Shown: positions 25,501-36,074 of the stretch, in pieces
Position numbering within the stretch: position 1 is the stretch's first letter
Layout: each line of letters opens with the position of its first letter
From: Colius striatus
Taxonomy: Eukaryota; Chordata; Aves; Coliiformes; Coliidae
Length of the DNA: 64,000 nt
Direction: 5' to 3'
Assembly (NCBI RefSeq): GCF_028858725.1
Contig: NC_084774.1
Location: forward strand, 9,956,001-10,020,000
Translations under genes and position numbers: made by a program
Notes under the pieces: generated by a model
The model's input: only the letters and a program-made list of their open reading frames with translations
Told to the model about the DNA's origin: nothing
Database searches by the model: none

Positions 25501-27199
25501 ACTATGTGTGCTGCAGCTGATTTCTTGTGAATCAACTCCAGACACTGAGCAGTGCTTTGGTATTTCCATAGTAATCCCACAGAGACAATACACTGCTGTT
25601 TCAGGGCCAACTCTGGCTTTCCTACTTGTTAAAGTCGGCTATTATCTTACTATCAGCACAGGGGAGCTGTTTCCATTAGCGTTAATAGTGGCTACGTGTG
25701 CAAACCCCCGGAGGATAATGGGAGTGGGGTGTGTGTAGAGAGAGAGGAATGCCACACACAGAAGCTGGGCTGAAATCATTTCAGTCCCAGTTAAGGAGAA
25801 AGTGGTCTTTTATAAGCACCTTCTGATAAGCACTGTCTGGTAAACATGAACCGATGGGCACCGAGGTTCCCTTTATACAGGCGCTGTGTTATAGGGTTAA
25901 ATGAGAGCATTAATCCCTGTTTGTCTGTGTAATTAGTGGTGGTTCTGCAAGGACACGCGTGGCACATGCAGTGCTTGTGCTTGCAGCCTCAGGGGAGCAG
26001 TGTTGGGCAATATTTTTCAACCGCTGTGTTGCAGGGCCAGGGGACTGATGCTTCCCACCAAACCTGCATGTTCACACTCATGTCTGGGCTGCAGACCCTT
26101 GCAGGGGCAGCTTTGTTCTTCTGGGACCAAAGAAGCACGAAACAGTTCTTGTGTTTTCACTGTAGCAACGCTGCTGCAATTTGCTCTGAAGCAAGAATCG
26201 TCTTTGTACAGTGAGTGAGTACAGCACAGGAGTGAAGGCTTCAGGACAGGACTCTCCAGTTTTCAGTAGCAACAAAGGGAAGCCACAAACATTTGCCTTT
26301 CTTAGCAAGCAAACAAATGCATGCCATTCCCTGGCAAGTCCAGTTTGCTCCATTCCTGGAATTTGGGATGGCTACATAGCTCTCTTCCCATCTCTGCAAT
26401 GTGTGACAAATATCTAAGATAATAGCTAATGCCAACGAGAAACATTTGCAAAGGCATTCTGCATTGTGTTCCCTGCTTCTTCCCTTTCTCTGATTATGAA
26501 TTTCTTCTGCCTTGAAACTAAGTTACAAATCCTTTTAGCACAATGGCCATTGTTCTAATCTATGACATCTTTTCATGATGTTTCTCCACCTCATAGCTAG
26601 AGGTGAAGAAAAGCAGCCACTTGTATTTAGAGAACCCCATCAGACCTTCTGCCTGTGCACTTTGGGGTTTTTTTTCATTTCAGGAATGAGATAAAATTTG
26701 CTAAGTCTTGCAAGGAGGCAGCAGGCAGCCTTACCTCTGATGTTAAACCAGCAAACAGAGGAGAAGAAGCTTTCATTTAAACAGCAGCTGCCACTACACG
26801 CAGCTTTAATTTAGTGTTAATGTTACCTATGTGTGTGTCACCTCACAGTTGGTATCATTGTCAATCAAACCTATCAAAGTGGCTATCAAGCATAGTCCAG
26901 GCAGGAAGGAAAAGCCTGGAGGGGCTGCCAGCTGCCTCTGTCTACTCTGTGCATATTCAGAGTGAACTTTGGGTTCTGGTTCAAGTGGCTTATATCCAAG
27001 ACAATTAAGTCTTTCTAAACTAAATGTGTCTAAAAAAATGCCCCTTCAGCCTGGTGGCACCTGACACTGCCGACTTCTTAATACATATGAGCTCTCAGTG
27101 GCTGGGATTGGAAAGAATGTCCCTGAAAACACAGCAGAAAAAGTAGCTCTGTTTTGTGCCCAGCTGTGTTTGAACAGCTCCTGACTGCACGTTTCATAC

Positions 27200-27443
27200 C
27201 TTCCTCAGGGCAGTGCTCATCCTGGCACCCACACTGCTGCACAGGCTGCTGTGGGAGTCCTTCAAAGGACACTCTGAAAGAAATCTGTTGTCGATTTCTT
27301 CTCCATTGTATCACACGAGACTTGTTAAATTGGCTTGAGAGGAAAAACAAGATTCCTATCAGGGTCAAAAGGAGAGCACCCCAAGCTGCTGCCCAAAACC
27401 GGAGGCTGCTCTCACCCTGTTGGCTCCTTTTTTGTCTTATCAT
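27200..27443 (-). CDS. Weak candidate: first coding exon of an unknown single-pass membrane protein
   Basis: From an ATG at 27443 the minus strand reads 81 codons to a donor-like GAAG/GTATGA. The peptide has a short basic start (MIRQKRSQQ), a hydrophobic stretch at about residues 17-36 (FWAAAWGALLLTLIGILFFL), a basic stretch (QWRRNRQQ) and a Cys cluster (CGCQDEHC). This is the pattern of a type II membrane protein, but I recognise no family. A possible next exon starts after an acceptor at 26393, joins in phase and stops after 28 more codons. Human has no known coding gene at this spot. It may be chance. Confidence 0.2.
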
Positions 27444-27873
27444 TTGAGAAATGCAACTGTTGCATGGAAACCTTGAATAATCACTGGGTATCAATGCCCA
27501 GGGACCTTGGCAGCTGCATTGAATTACTTCTTGGTCACAGTGCCTAGGGAAATTGCAGCTGGAAATGTGGCTGCAATCATGCCAGCTACTCAGATTGCAT
27601 GGGCTGAGATGCTGGGGTGTCAGCTGGGACAGCTTTTCCTGCAGGAATTAACCCTTTGGGCACTCCTTCCTCCCCACTCAAGCCTCCGCCTGTGAAACCA
27701 CCTGCAGTCTTTACCCAGGACTGTTGGCACACTCTCCCCAGAGCTGCTATAACTCTAATTTGAGCAGCTCTCCCCAAAGTGGTTCAGTAGTTGTTTGACA
27801 TTCTCAGTCTGCAGGTTGTAAATAAGATGGACTGGCAATCCCAGTGAAGGGAGAGGCTCTTCACACAATCAGG

Positions 27874-28157
27874 TGGAATCCCAGAATGGTGGGGGTTTGA
27901 AGGGCCCTGCAAAGCTCCCCCAGCCCAACTCCCTGCTAAAGCAGCTTCCCCTGGCTCAGGGGGCACAGGAACGTGTCCAGGTGGGGTTGGAAACCTCCTG
28001 AGAAGGAGCCTCCACACCCTCCCTGGGCAGCCTGGGCCAGGGCTCCCTCACCTCAGCACCAAACCAGTTTCTCCTCCTGTGCCAGGGGAACTGTTTGTGT
28101 TCCAGCTTGTGCCCATTACCCCTTGTCCTGGCACTGGGCACTGCAGAACAACAATGC
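27874..28157 (-). repeat. CR1 LINE fragment, antisense
   Basis: Near-copy of 24466-24720: 'aacgtgtccaggtggggttg', 'gagaaggagcctccacaccc', 'agcctgggccagggctccct'. 3' end on the left, truncated on the right. Confidence 0.85.
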
Positions 28158-31100
28158 TGTCAGATTCCAGAATGCTTCTGTCTCTGTATTTTTCCTTTAA
28201 AGCCATGGAGAAGTAGAAAAATAATGATTTGAGAGACTGCTTGTGGGATGTTATGGCAGAATTGTCAAGGCATCTTATTAAAGCTGTAAAAGTGTGAAGT
28301 TGAACCTTGACTCCACTGTAGTGGTAAATGGGTGCCTGTGTGTTTGATCCAAGGGAGGAAGGATATCAGTTGCATTTCCTTCTTAAAAGCCCTTGATAAT
28401 ACCAGTGAGGCAGCTGTATCCCATAGATGTGGACAAGTTGTTCACCTTGCTATTATTCTTACCCACTGGAGAACTCAGTGAATCTGCCTTCCACCTCTGC
28501 CACCCTCCACTTGCTCATCAAAGAGTGGTGAGAATGTGTTGTGCAGCTCAGCAAGTTAATATCAAGGAATGACAAATGTGGAGTGTAGATGAAGATGGTG
28601 CCAAAATGCCAAAGAGCCTGATGAGGAGCCGCCTCATCCCCAACACCCAAAAACTTCACAGGGATCAGACAGAAATGACAGATTTCACACACCACTTCTG
28701 ATAAATGTTACAGATTGCCCTGGGCTGCTGGGGAACCATTTCAAAGCTTAAAAGTCATTGAGGTTGTTTCCTTTGTTGTGTAGTGATGAGCACCATTTGT
28801 AAAGCGCTGTGCTTTGCTCTCACAGGGCTGCTTTCCTCTGCAATGTGCTCAGCTGTCTGCAAAGGGAGGGAAGAGTGTGGCTCCTTTGGACATCCTTCAG
28901 ACATCAGCTGCTGAGTGTGTACCTCTGTGGTGCTGCTCAGTTTGGGTTTCTCTGCCTCTCTGGTTCCTCTGGAGAGAAGAAGGACATGCCTGTGCCATTG
29001 CCACCTCTCTTGGGTCTTCTGCTGTGATAGTCTTGGCTTCATCTTCAGCTGAGCTCTGTCAAAGCTCTCAGGTTATTACCCCAGGGCAATGGGAGGTGTG
29101 AAAGATTACAAGTTTAAAATCAGAAGGTCAAAAGTCCTTGCCCTTTTTTCATGATCTGCTTCTGGCTCAGTAATCCTTTTCTACTTAAAAAGTCTTCATT
29201 AAGACACACGGGAATATCACTGCATGCAGTTCCTACAGCCAGAGCTGGCTGCCTAAGCTGAGCTGTGGCAACCTCTGGTCACCAGCACTTAGGTCCTGTA
29301 ACTGGTCTAACGTTACTCTTTTAAGAAGCCAGGACAGAGGTTAGTGTCCTTTCCTCCTCCCAGCCAGGAAGATGATTTACCCTAATCCATCCATACGCAC
29401 ATCCATTTTAAGCACCCACAGTGTCCTGTGGCAGGAAGCATCACAGCTCACCCACCTCTTACATGAAGACTTTCCAAGGGATTGTTTTGAGCCTGTCCCC
29501 TGTGAAATGCTGCTGTGCACAGGGAAAAGCTGCTGTCATCAGCAAATGACCAGCAGCAGGCTTTCCTTCTCATTTGTGACAGATACGTGATGTGACACAG
29601 CACCTTGGGAAGGCTGCTGCCTGCCCTGAAGGAGAGCAGTGGGCTGGCTGATGAGCTCATAGGGCCACAAAGCACTGGGACAGGCACATTTTGCCTGTTG
29701 GATGTGGCATTGATAAGGCTGGAGCACTCTGACACCCCTGTGTTTGATCAGACATCTGTAAAGGCTCCATGACCCAGATGAGGTTATTAAAATGGAGAGG
29801 AGGTGAATGTAAATGAACCGAGCGGAATAATGCACCCCATGTGGATCATGGGATGTAAGAGCATCTCTAGCTTTCAGCTGCTGTGACAATTACAGGGTTT
29901 GGGCTGTGAAGAGACATGTCCCCAGCTAATACTTTTAGCCTCTATTGCTCATCTTGATCTGTCAGAGCGAGGAGGCTGCGGATATGAGAGATAACAAGCT
30001 GTGGTAAGACGCTGCTGCTTTGTTTCAAGCTTCCTAACTTTGCTCTCCAGTTCTTCTGAAGTAAACCAGAGACTTTTTGAAGTAATTTGGCTGTAATGAA
30101 GCAGGAAGGAGTGATAACAAGGTCCCATTGTTGCAGGTTAATCTCCCCTAGCAATGCAGCTGGATCCATGCAACACCTTCAGCATAACAAATTTGGATGG
30201 GAAGAGGTTTCTGATTCAAGCATTGGCTGAGAACAGAGACATTCAGTCTCTGGAGCATTGTATCAACCTGAGGCTGGTTCCCAACTGGATTTCAGTCCCC
30301 CCAAGAAGTCAGGATGTGGCCAGCATGTGCATCAGGATCTAAAGTGAAAGGGCATCCTCAGGAAAAAAAGAAACAACTAAGGACTTTTCCAAATGCCTGT
30401 GGCTGCAGTAATGGCTGCTTGACCAATTCCAGTGTCGTCGTCTTCTCCTGATGGAGAGGGATGGAGCTGCCTGTGGTTGTCCCTCAGACTCCACTCACAA
30501 TCCCTTAATCAGGAGAAATCCTTCCTGATGTCCAGACTGGGCTCTTGAAGCAACATTTTGCCCATCAAGAGCTGAGGATGGGGTTATACTCCAGCAAGGA
30601 AATCAAGATACTGGGTAGTTTGGGTTTTCTTTCTTCTTTCTGTTTGCTAATTGAACATTGTAGTTGGTTTTCTGAATGCAACCCTCAGGGCAGATGTGTG
30701 GCCCTGCAGCACTTGTGCAGGAGTACAGATGGTCAGGACTTTGCATGGATTTTAAGAGAGTCTGGTGGCCACTGTGACCATGGCAAGCCAAGTGCCACGG
30801 TGCAGTGACCCACGGGGCATCACTGGTGGTGTATTGCACATCCATGATGGCACAGTGTTTTGGAAGCCTCTGCACTGCCTCATCCTGTTAGCATTACTGT
30901 ATATGGAAAGTTAGAAGTAGTTAGGCTAAGGTCTGTATCGAGGCCTAGTGAGCAGTGTGGGATGTTGATGTAACCTAGCAGTCTAGGGAACTAGTGGGGC
31001 ATGCTGAGCTTGTGCATTCTTGCTTAAACAAAGCAAAGAGATTAGTGAAGAATACTGAACGCTGAATCTTGTTTTTCTCAAAGAAATCGTTATCTCGAAT

Positions 31101-31252
31101 GTTTACCTGTTTGTTATCTATGGAAATTTCTTGTTGTGGATTCAGATAAGCATAGTCTCAAGTAACTACATGAAAGAGCACAACATAATCCTAATGTCTA
31201 AGAAAACTGGTAAACATCACGGGGACCTGATGAAGTAATCATTTGTGGAAAG

Positions 31253-31260
31253 TATATAAA
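31253..31260 (+). promoter_or_regulatory. LTR TATA box
   Basis: TATATAAA in the 5' LTR; the matching copy in the 3' LTR is at 38630-38637. Transcription would start about 25-30 bp downstream. Confidence 0.75.
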
Positions 31261-31328
31261 CTCTGTGAAATTTTCTGTTAGTGGGGGCTCTGACTTTGGA
31301 CACTAGTCCTCAGGTCCCTAGGGCCCTC

Positions 31329-31334
31329 AATAAA
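31329..31334 (+). terminator. LTR poly(A) signal AATAAA
   Basis: Lies about 70 bp after the TATA box; the 3' LTR copy, the one expected to work, is at 38706-38711. Confidence 0.75.
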
Positions 31335-31395
31335 GCACCGCATAAAACGACCTCGGTTGTTTTGTGTTTTCCTTCGGGAACGGGCAGCAGTTTTC

Positions 31396-31413
31396 TGGCG
31401 ACCGCGGCAGGAC
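31396..31413 (+). promoter_or_regulatory. Primer-binding site, probably tRNA-Arg
   Basis: TGGCGACCGCGGCAGGAC starts six bases after the 5' LTR. Its complement ends GGTCGCCA and fits a tRNA whose acceptor stem begins GACCGCG, as in vertebrate arginine tRNAs. The assignment is from memory of tRNA ends. Confidence 0.6.
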
Positions 31414-31529
31414 TCCGAGGGTGCCTGGGGAGGTTCGCGTGCTGATTTACTCCACGCCGGCACCGAGAGTTTCTCGGGGAGTCATCGGTTCGTGCCCGAC
31501 CCCCGCACCTGGCGGACGACTGCTATAAG

Positions 31530-31535
31530 GTAAGC
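31530..31535 (+). other. Candidate retroviral major splice donor
   Basis: AAG/GTAAGC in the leader between the primer-binding site and gag, where gammaretroviruses have the donor for spliced env RNA. Confidence 0.55.
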
Positions 31536-31809
31536 CCATAGGTGCTTTATTTTCTGGTATGGGTGCCTGCTCATAAGACGAGGCGGCGATCCTCGCTGAG
31601 TTGGGCTAAGACGTCTTGGTGGATGCCTAGGCGCCGGCTGTAAGACGCGGCGAAAGCTGCGTAGGTCCGGCACTTGCCCCTCGCGGCGTCGAGAAGTGGC
31701 AAGTTGGTTTGGTACTGGTTATTGGTTTTGTGGTTTTTGTTTGTATCGTTACAGTGTTTGTGTTTGCTGTTATTTTGTCTGCTGTTATTTTGTTTCGTGA
31801 ATACTTGAA

Positions 31810-32750
31810 ATGATGCCGCTTAAAACTTTTAAGCCGTTAGTTCAGTCTAATAGTAAAATCCCAGGAAACACCCCATTAGGATGTTTGCTGGGAAGATGGA
31901 GGAGTGCTGGATTTTATCAGGATTTGAATAAGGGTAAAACGATAAACTATTGTAATCATTGGTGGCCTTTATATGAGTCAGAAGGGGGACCTGCGTGGCC
32001 CCTAAACGGTACTGTCGATCCGGGTATTATATCGTCTTTGATGCAGTATTTACGGGACAATGAGAAATGGGGATGAGATCCCGTATTTGGATTTGTTTTA
32101 TTATTTAGGGCGAAAACTGGATTGGTAGAAGGAATGTGGTATTTTAGTTTTGGAAACAAAGGAATTAGGGTGTAGTGAATGTAAGAAGAGATCTATGTGT
32201 GTTAAGTGTTTAGCTGCCTCCTCTGGTCCAGAGGAAGATTTATCGTTATTAGTTGCTCATAGTGGACAGGGTCCCTCTGCTCCACCCTATGTTCCACCTC
32301 AGATGGAACAGGATAGTGAGGACGATGATAATGAGGAGGAAGAAGAGGATGAAGATGAGGACACCAGGAACTTAGATAAAATGTTAGAAGTTGCGTGGAA
32401 GGTTTATAATAGTAGGGGAAAAAGAATCAGCTAAGCGGCAACAAGCAGGTATACTGGCTGTAATTCAACAATCAGGAGGACAAAGGGGCCGAGGTCCTGG
32501 TAGGGGAGGCTCTGCCCAAGGAAGAGGTGGTTATGGTCAGGGAAGAGGGGGATTTCGAATGGGAAACCTTAACCAAGGAAAGCTAGGTTCTAATCAGTGT
32601 GCTTTTTGTCGATAGATAGGACATTGGAAAAATGAATGTCCTGTGAAAAATGGAATGGGGGGTGGCGCCGGGACAATGGGTAGTTATCCTATGCCTCAGG
32701 CAGATGTCGCCTAACCCCTGGTTTTGGGGAATTACCAAAATCAGAGCTGA
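31810..32750 (+). pseudogene. Degenerate gag: matrix, acidic late-domain region and nucleocapsid; capsid largely missing
   Basis: Gag forms the virion core. A matrix-like frame opens at 31810 and stops at 32074-32076. A second frame (around 32150-32434) carries PSAP followed by PPY, a late-budding motif region, then a Glu/Asp run, then KMLEVAWKVYNS, typical of the capsid-nucleocapsid border. The jump from the acidic stretch to that border shows that nearly all of capsid is absent. A frameshift follows in a GGGGAAAAAG run near 32415. The nucleocapsid is RGG-rich, and its CCHC zinc knuckle (CAFC...GHWKNEC) is broken by TAG at 32613. Gag and protease share one frame, separated by TAA 32712 and TGA 32748. 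Confidence 0.88.
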
Positions 32751-33160
32751 CTAGAGCAAGGGTTAAAGGTAAGGTTAGAAATAAATGGTAAAGAACAGGA
32801 ATTCACAGTTGATACAGGAGCTACTTATTCAGTTCTCAACAAAAGACTGGGAATAATAAGTGATACCACCGTACAGGTGGTAGGGGCTATGGGTCAGCTG
32901 GAAGAAAGACCATTTTTGCAGCCTCTAAATTTGAAATTTGGGGGAAAGGAATTGGATCATCAATTTTTTTTATATGCCCAATTGTCCCAAGCCCCTGTTT
33001 GGAAGGGATTTATTGTCTTTGTTAAACGTGAAAATAATATTTGAAAATGGGAGAGTAAAATTGGAGATTCCAAATGAAGAAATTGGGAAAATTTTTGTAA
33101 TAAAGGAAATAGAACCTACTCCCATTCCAGAAGAAACAGATCAGGCAGTTGTACCCTGGG
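32751..33160 (+). pseudogene. Retroviral protease remnant
   Basis: Aspartic protease that cuts Gag and Pol. The active-site motif VDTGATYSVL is visible in the same frame as nucleocapsid, at about 32805-32840. The frame breaks in a run of eight T near 32965 and continues in the next frame with PLFGRDLLSLLNVKI. It then runs to an A-rich stretch (33223-33242), where the frame changes again before reverse transcriptase. Confidence 0.85.
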
Positions 33161-33161
33161 T

Positions 33162-35585
33162 ATGGGAAACAGGGACCCCAGGAAAGTCAAAAGCTGCCCA
33201 GCCTGTTGTTGTAGAACAGGAGAAAAAAAAAAGAAAAAAAAAGGAGCCCAGCCGTTTAGGGTTAGACAATATCCAATTAAGTTGGAGGCTAGGAAAGGAG
33301 TGGCTCCACTGATAACCCAATTTGTGATTCAGGGAATTTTACAGGAATGTGAATCTGAGTATAACACTCCTATTTTTCCTGTAAGTAAGCCTAATGGTAA
33401 ATATAGGCTAGTGCAAGATTTAAGGGCCATAAATGAAATTGTAAAAGACATTCACCCAGTGGTTGCTAACCCTTATACTCTGTTAACATCTGTGTCGGAA
33501 AGGTTTAAATGGTTTACAGTAATTGATTTAAAAGATGCCTTCTTCTGCATCCCGCTGGCATTACCAAGTAGGAAGTATTTTGCATTTGAATGGGAAGATC
33601 CAAATTCGGGAAGGAAGAAACAACTGACATGGACACGGCTTCCGCGGGGTTTCAAAAACAGCCCCACTATTTTCGGAAATCAATTAGCCAAAGAGTTGGA
33701 GGAATGGAAGACTGAACAGGTAAGAGAATCTCCATTCTCTTATGTGATTTTGCAGTATGTGGATGATATTCTGTTGGCAACTGAGGAAAAGGAAGTTTGC
33801 CTGAAGCTTACAATTGCCTTACTGAATATGCTGGGACAAGCAGGATATCGAGTATCTAAGGAAAAGGCCCAGCTCCTCAAAGAGAGTGTTCTTTATTTGG
33901 GATGTGAATTAATGCAAGGTCAGAGACGATTGGGCACAAACAGAATTAAGGCAATATGTGCCATACCCCTTCCAAGGAATCATCAGGAACTGAGATCATT
34001 TTTAGGAATGATTGGTTGGTGTAGACTATGGATTCTAAATTTTGGATTGTTAGCCAAACCCTTGTATGAGGCTTTGAAGGAGCCCCAATTGGAATGGAGT
34101 CCACAAAGGAAAAGAGCCTTTCAGGAGCTAAAACAAGCTCTGAAAGAAGCACCTGCCTTAGGGTTGCCGGACTTAAATAAGGATTTTCAGCTTTATGTAA
34201 ATGAAAGGCAGACTCTGGCTCTGGGAGTGTTGACCCAGAAAATAGGGTCATGGAAACGCCCAGTGGGATATTTTTCAAAACAACTGGACAATGTTAGTGC
34301 TGGTTGGCCGTCATGCTTGAGGGCAGTTACGGCCACAGTGATCCTCATACAGGAAGCCCGAAAACTGACTTTGGGAAGGAAAATGGAGGTCTTTGTGCCC
34401 CATATGGTCTTGGCTGTCCTGGAACAAAAGGGGGGTCACTGGTTATCATCCAGCAGAATGTTACAATATCAAGCTATATTAAGAGAACAAGATGATGTGG
34501 AACTTAAGATAACTAACCATATCAACCCAGCAGAATTTCTTCACAGCAAACAGGAAGAAGGGGAGCTGGTTCATGATTGTGTAGAAACAATTGAACAGGT
34601 GTATGCGAGCCGAGCAGACCTAAAGGACACACCGTTAGAAGATTCAGATTGGGATCTCTTTACCGATGGATCTAGCTTTGTGGAAAATGGAACCAGATCG
34701 GAAGTTCTCGCCCTGTTGGATGCGGTACATAAACCAGAAAAGGTAGCAGTAATGCACATCAGGGGACATCGTAAAGAAGAAGGAAAGATATATCGAGGGA
34801 ATGAACTAGCAGACATCACTGCTAAAGAAGCTGCTCGACAGGTTTGGACTCAGATGGCTTTAATACCAACCAAGGTGAGCCCTGTTTCTTGTTATATGAT
34901 TCGGGGACCGAGCTATTCTGCTGATGATGAGAAATTGGCGACATATCTAAAGGCCCAGAAGAATGCAATTGGATGGTATGTAACGACAATGGGACAAGTG
35001 GTGGTGCCCAAAAATGTTATGAAGTCCATATTAGAGACTGAACACAATAAATGCCATTGGGGAGCAGAGGTGTTGGTAAAATTTTTGAAAAAGGAAATAA
35101 TTTCCAACCAAATGTTAACGCTGGCGAAAAGGGTGAATGCCATGTGCCCAGTTTGTTTTATTAAAAAAAAAAAAAAAAAAAAAAATCCTATTGTAAGGAA
35201 ACAGGTGCAGTTGAGAAAATTACAAATAGGACCAGAGCCTGGAGATTATTGGCAAGTCGACTTTTCAGAACTTCCAAGGGCTCAGGGACTTAAATACCTG
35301 TTGGTGTATGTGTGCACCTTTTCGGGGTGGCCAGAAGCCTTCCCTTGTAGAACAAACCAAGCAAAGGAAGTGGTGAAAACATTGTTGAAAGAAATAATAC
35401 CTAGATTTGGAGTACCACTGGGATTATCATCAGATAGAGGCCCACATTTTGTGGCAGGGATAGTTCAGGAGGTGGCTAGGACGTTAGACATTACCTGGAA
35501 TTTATACACTCCATGGAGACCCCAGTCTAGTGGTCAAGTAGAAAGGATGAATCAAACATTGAAAAATCAGATCAAAAAGATATGA
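33162..35585 (+). pseudogene. pol: reverse transcriptase, RNase H with internal loss, integrase core (807-codon open frame)
   Basis: Reverse transcriptase shows VIDLKDAFFCIPL, LPRGFKNSPTIF and the catalytic QYVDDILL. A connection domain follows. RNase H begins FTDGSSFVENGTR and then jumps to SEVLALLDAVHKPEKVAVMH, so the middle of the fold, with two of its four catalytic acidic residues, is absent in frame. Integrase has the zinc-binding HNKCHWG and MCPVC, then D (YWQVDFSELP), D (SSDRGPHF) and E (SGQVERMN). A 23-A run (35163-35185) gives seven Lys codons in the integrase linker. TGA at 35583 ends the frame. The first ~20 codons are out of the natural frame because of the A-rich slip. Not functional as it stands. 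Confidence 0.95.
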
Positions 35586-36074
35586 CAGGAGGCCAAACTT
35601 CAGTGGCCCCAAGCTTTGCCATTAGTGTTTACTTAGGATTAGGATAAAACCTAGGGAAAGGATAGGAGTAAGTCCGTACGAAATACTGTATGGCAAACCT
35701 TATCATGCCACCGTGTTAAAAGGAGACCCGCATGTATTGGGAGACCAGGTGATTTTAACTATGTTATGTTGCTCAATAGAGTTCTCAACGCCTTACGGGG
35801 TGCCCTTCAATGGAATTGGCTGCTCCTGCTGGAAAATCCAGTGCATGATATTCAACCGGGAGATCAGGTCTATGTGAAGAATTGGTTCACAGACTCACTG
35901 AGAGAGACATGGGACGGTCCCCATCAAGTGATCTTGACAACTTTCACAGCCATAAAGGTAGTGGGAATCGACGCTTGGATCCACTACACTCGAGTCAAGA
36001 AGGTTCCAACCGAATGGGAAACCCAAGTGGTATCCCCCACTCGAATGATATTTCGAGCCAAACAGCATTCTTAA
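35586..36074 (+). pseudogene. Integrase C-terminal remnant
   Basis: Same frame as the integrase core but after stops near 35583 and 35632-35650. From 35766 it is open again and reads through VHDIQPGDQVYVKNW and GPHQVILTTFTAIKVVGIDA, the C-terminal DNA-binding domain of gammaretroviral integrases. It overlaps the start of env by 61 bases. Confidence 0.85.

Larger units (their letters stand above)
25501..30881. other. Intergenic DNA between ARFGAP1 and the provirus
   Basis: Contains one CR1 fragment (27.9-28.2 kb), a possible old CR1 piece near 30.43-30.56 kb and one weak candidate minus-strand exon. Otherwise nothing recognisable. Confidence 0.5.
30886..31389 (+). repeat. 5' LTR
   Basis: 504 bp, TG...CA ended, with no difference from the 3' LTR in my line-by-line comparison. 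It holds TATATAAA at 31253-31260 and AATAAA at 31329-31334, so U3, R and U5 can be ordered. Confidence 0.95.

Noticed and set aside
24882-25610. 242-codon minus-strand frame over the ARFGAP1 promoter, with a matching plus-strand frame
   Set aside because: The open frames exist on both strands because of extreme GC content. The peptides are Pro/Gly/Arg low complexity, part of the frame is the palindrome, and the ARFGAP1 leader overlaps it.
26078-26435. Lectin-like frame on the minus strand (RWEESYVAIPN...)
   Set aside because: Trp and Cys spacing does not match C-type lectins, and an overlapping frame fits the upstream donor phase better. Neither is supported.
30430-30560. Possible CR1 fragment near 'ggagaaatccttcctgatgt'
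   Set aside because: Only a short match to a CR1-like phrase; too weak for its own annotation.
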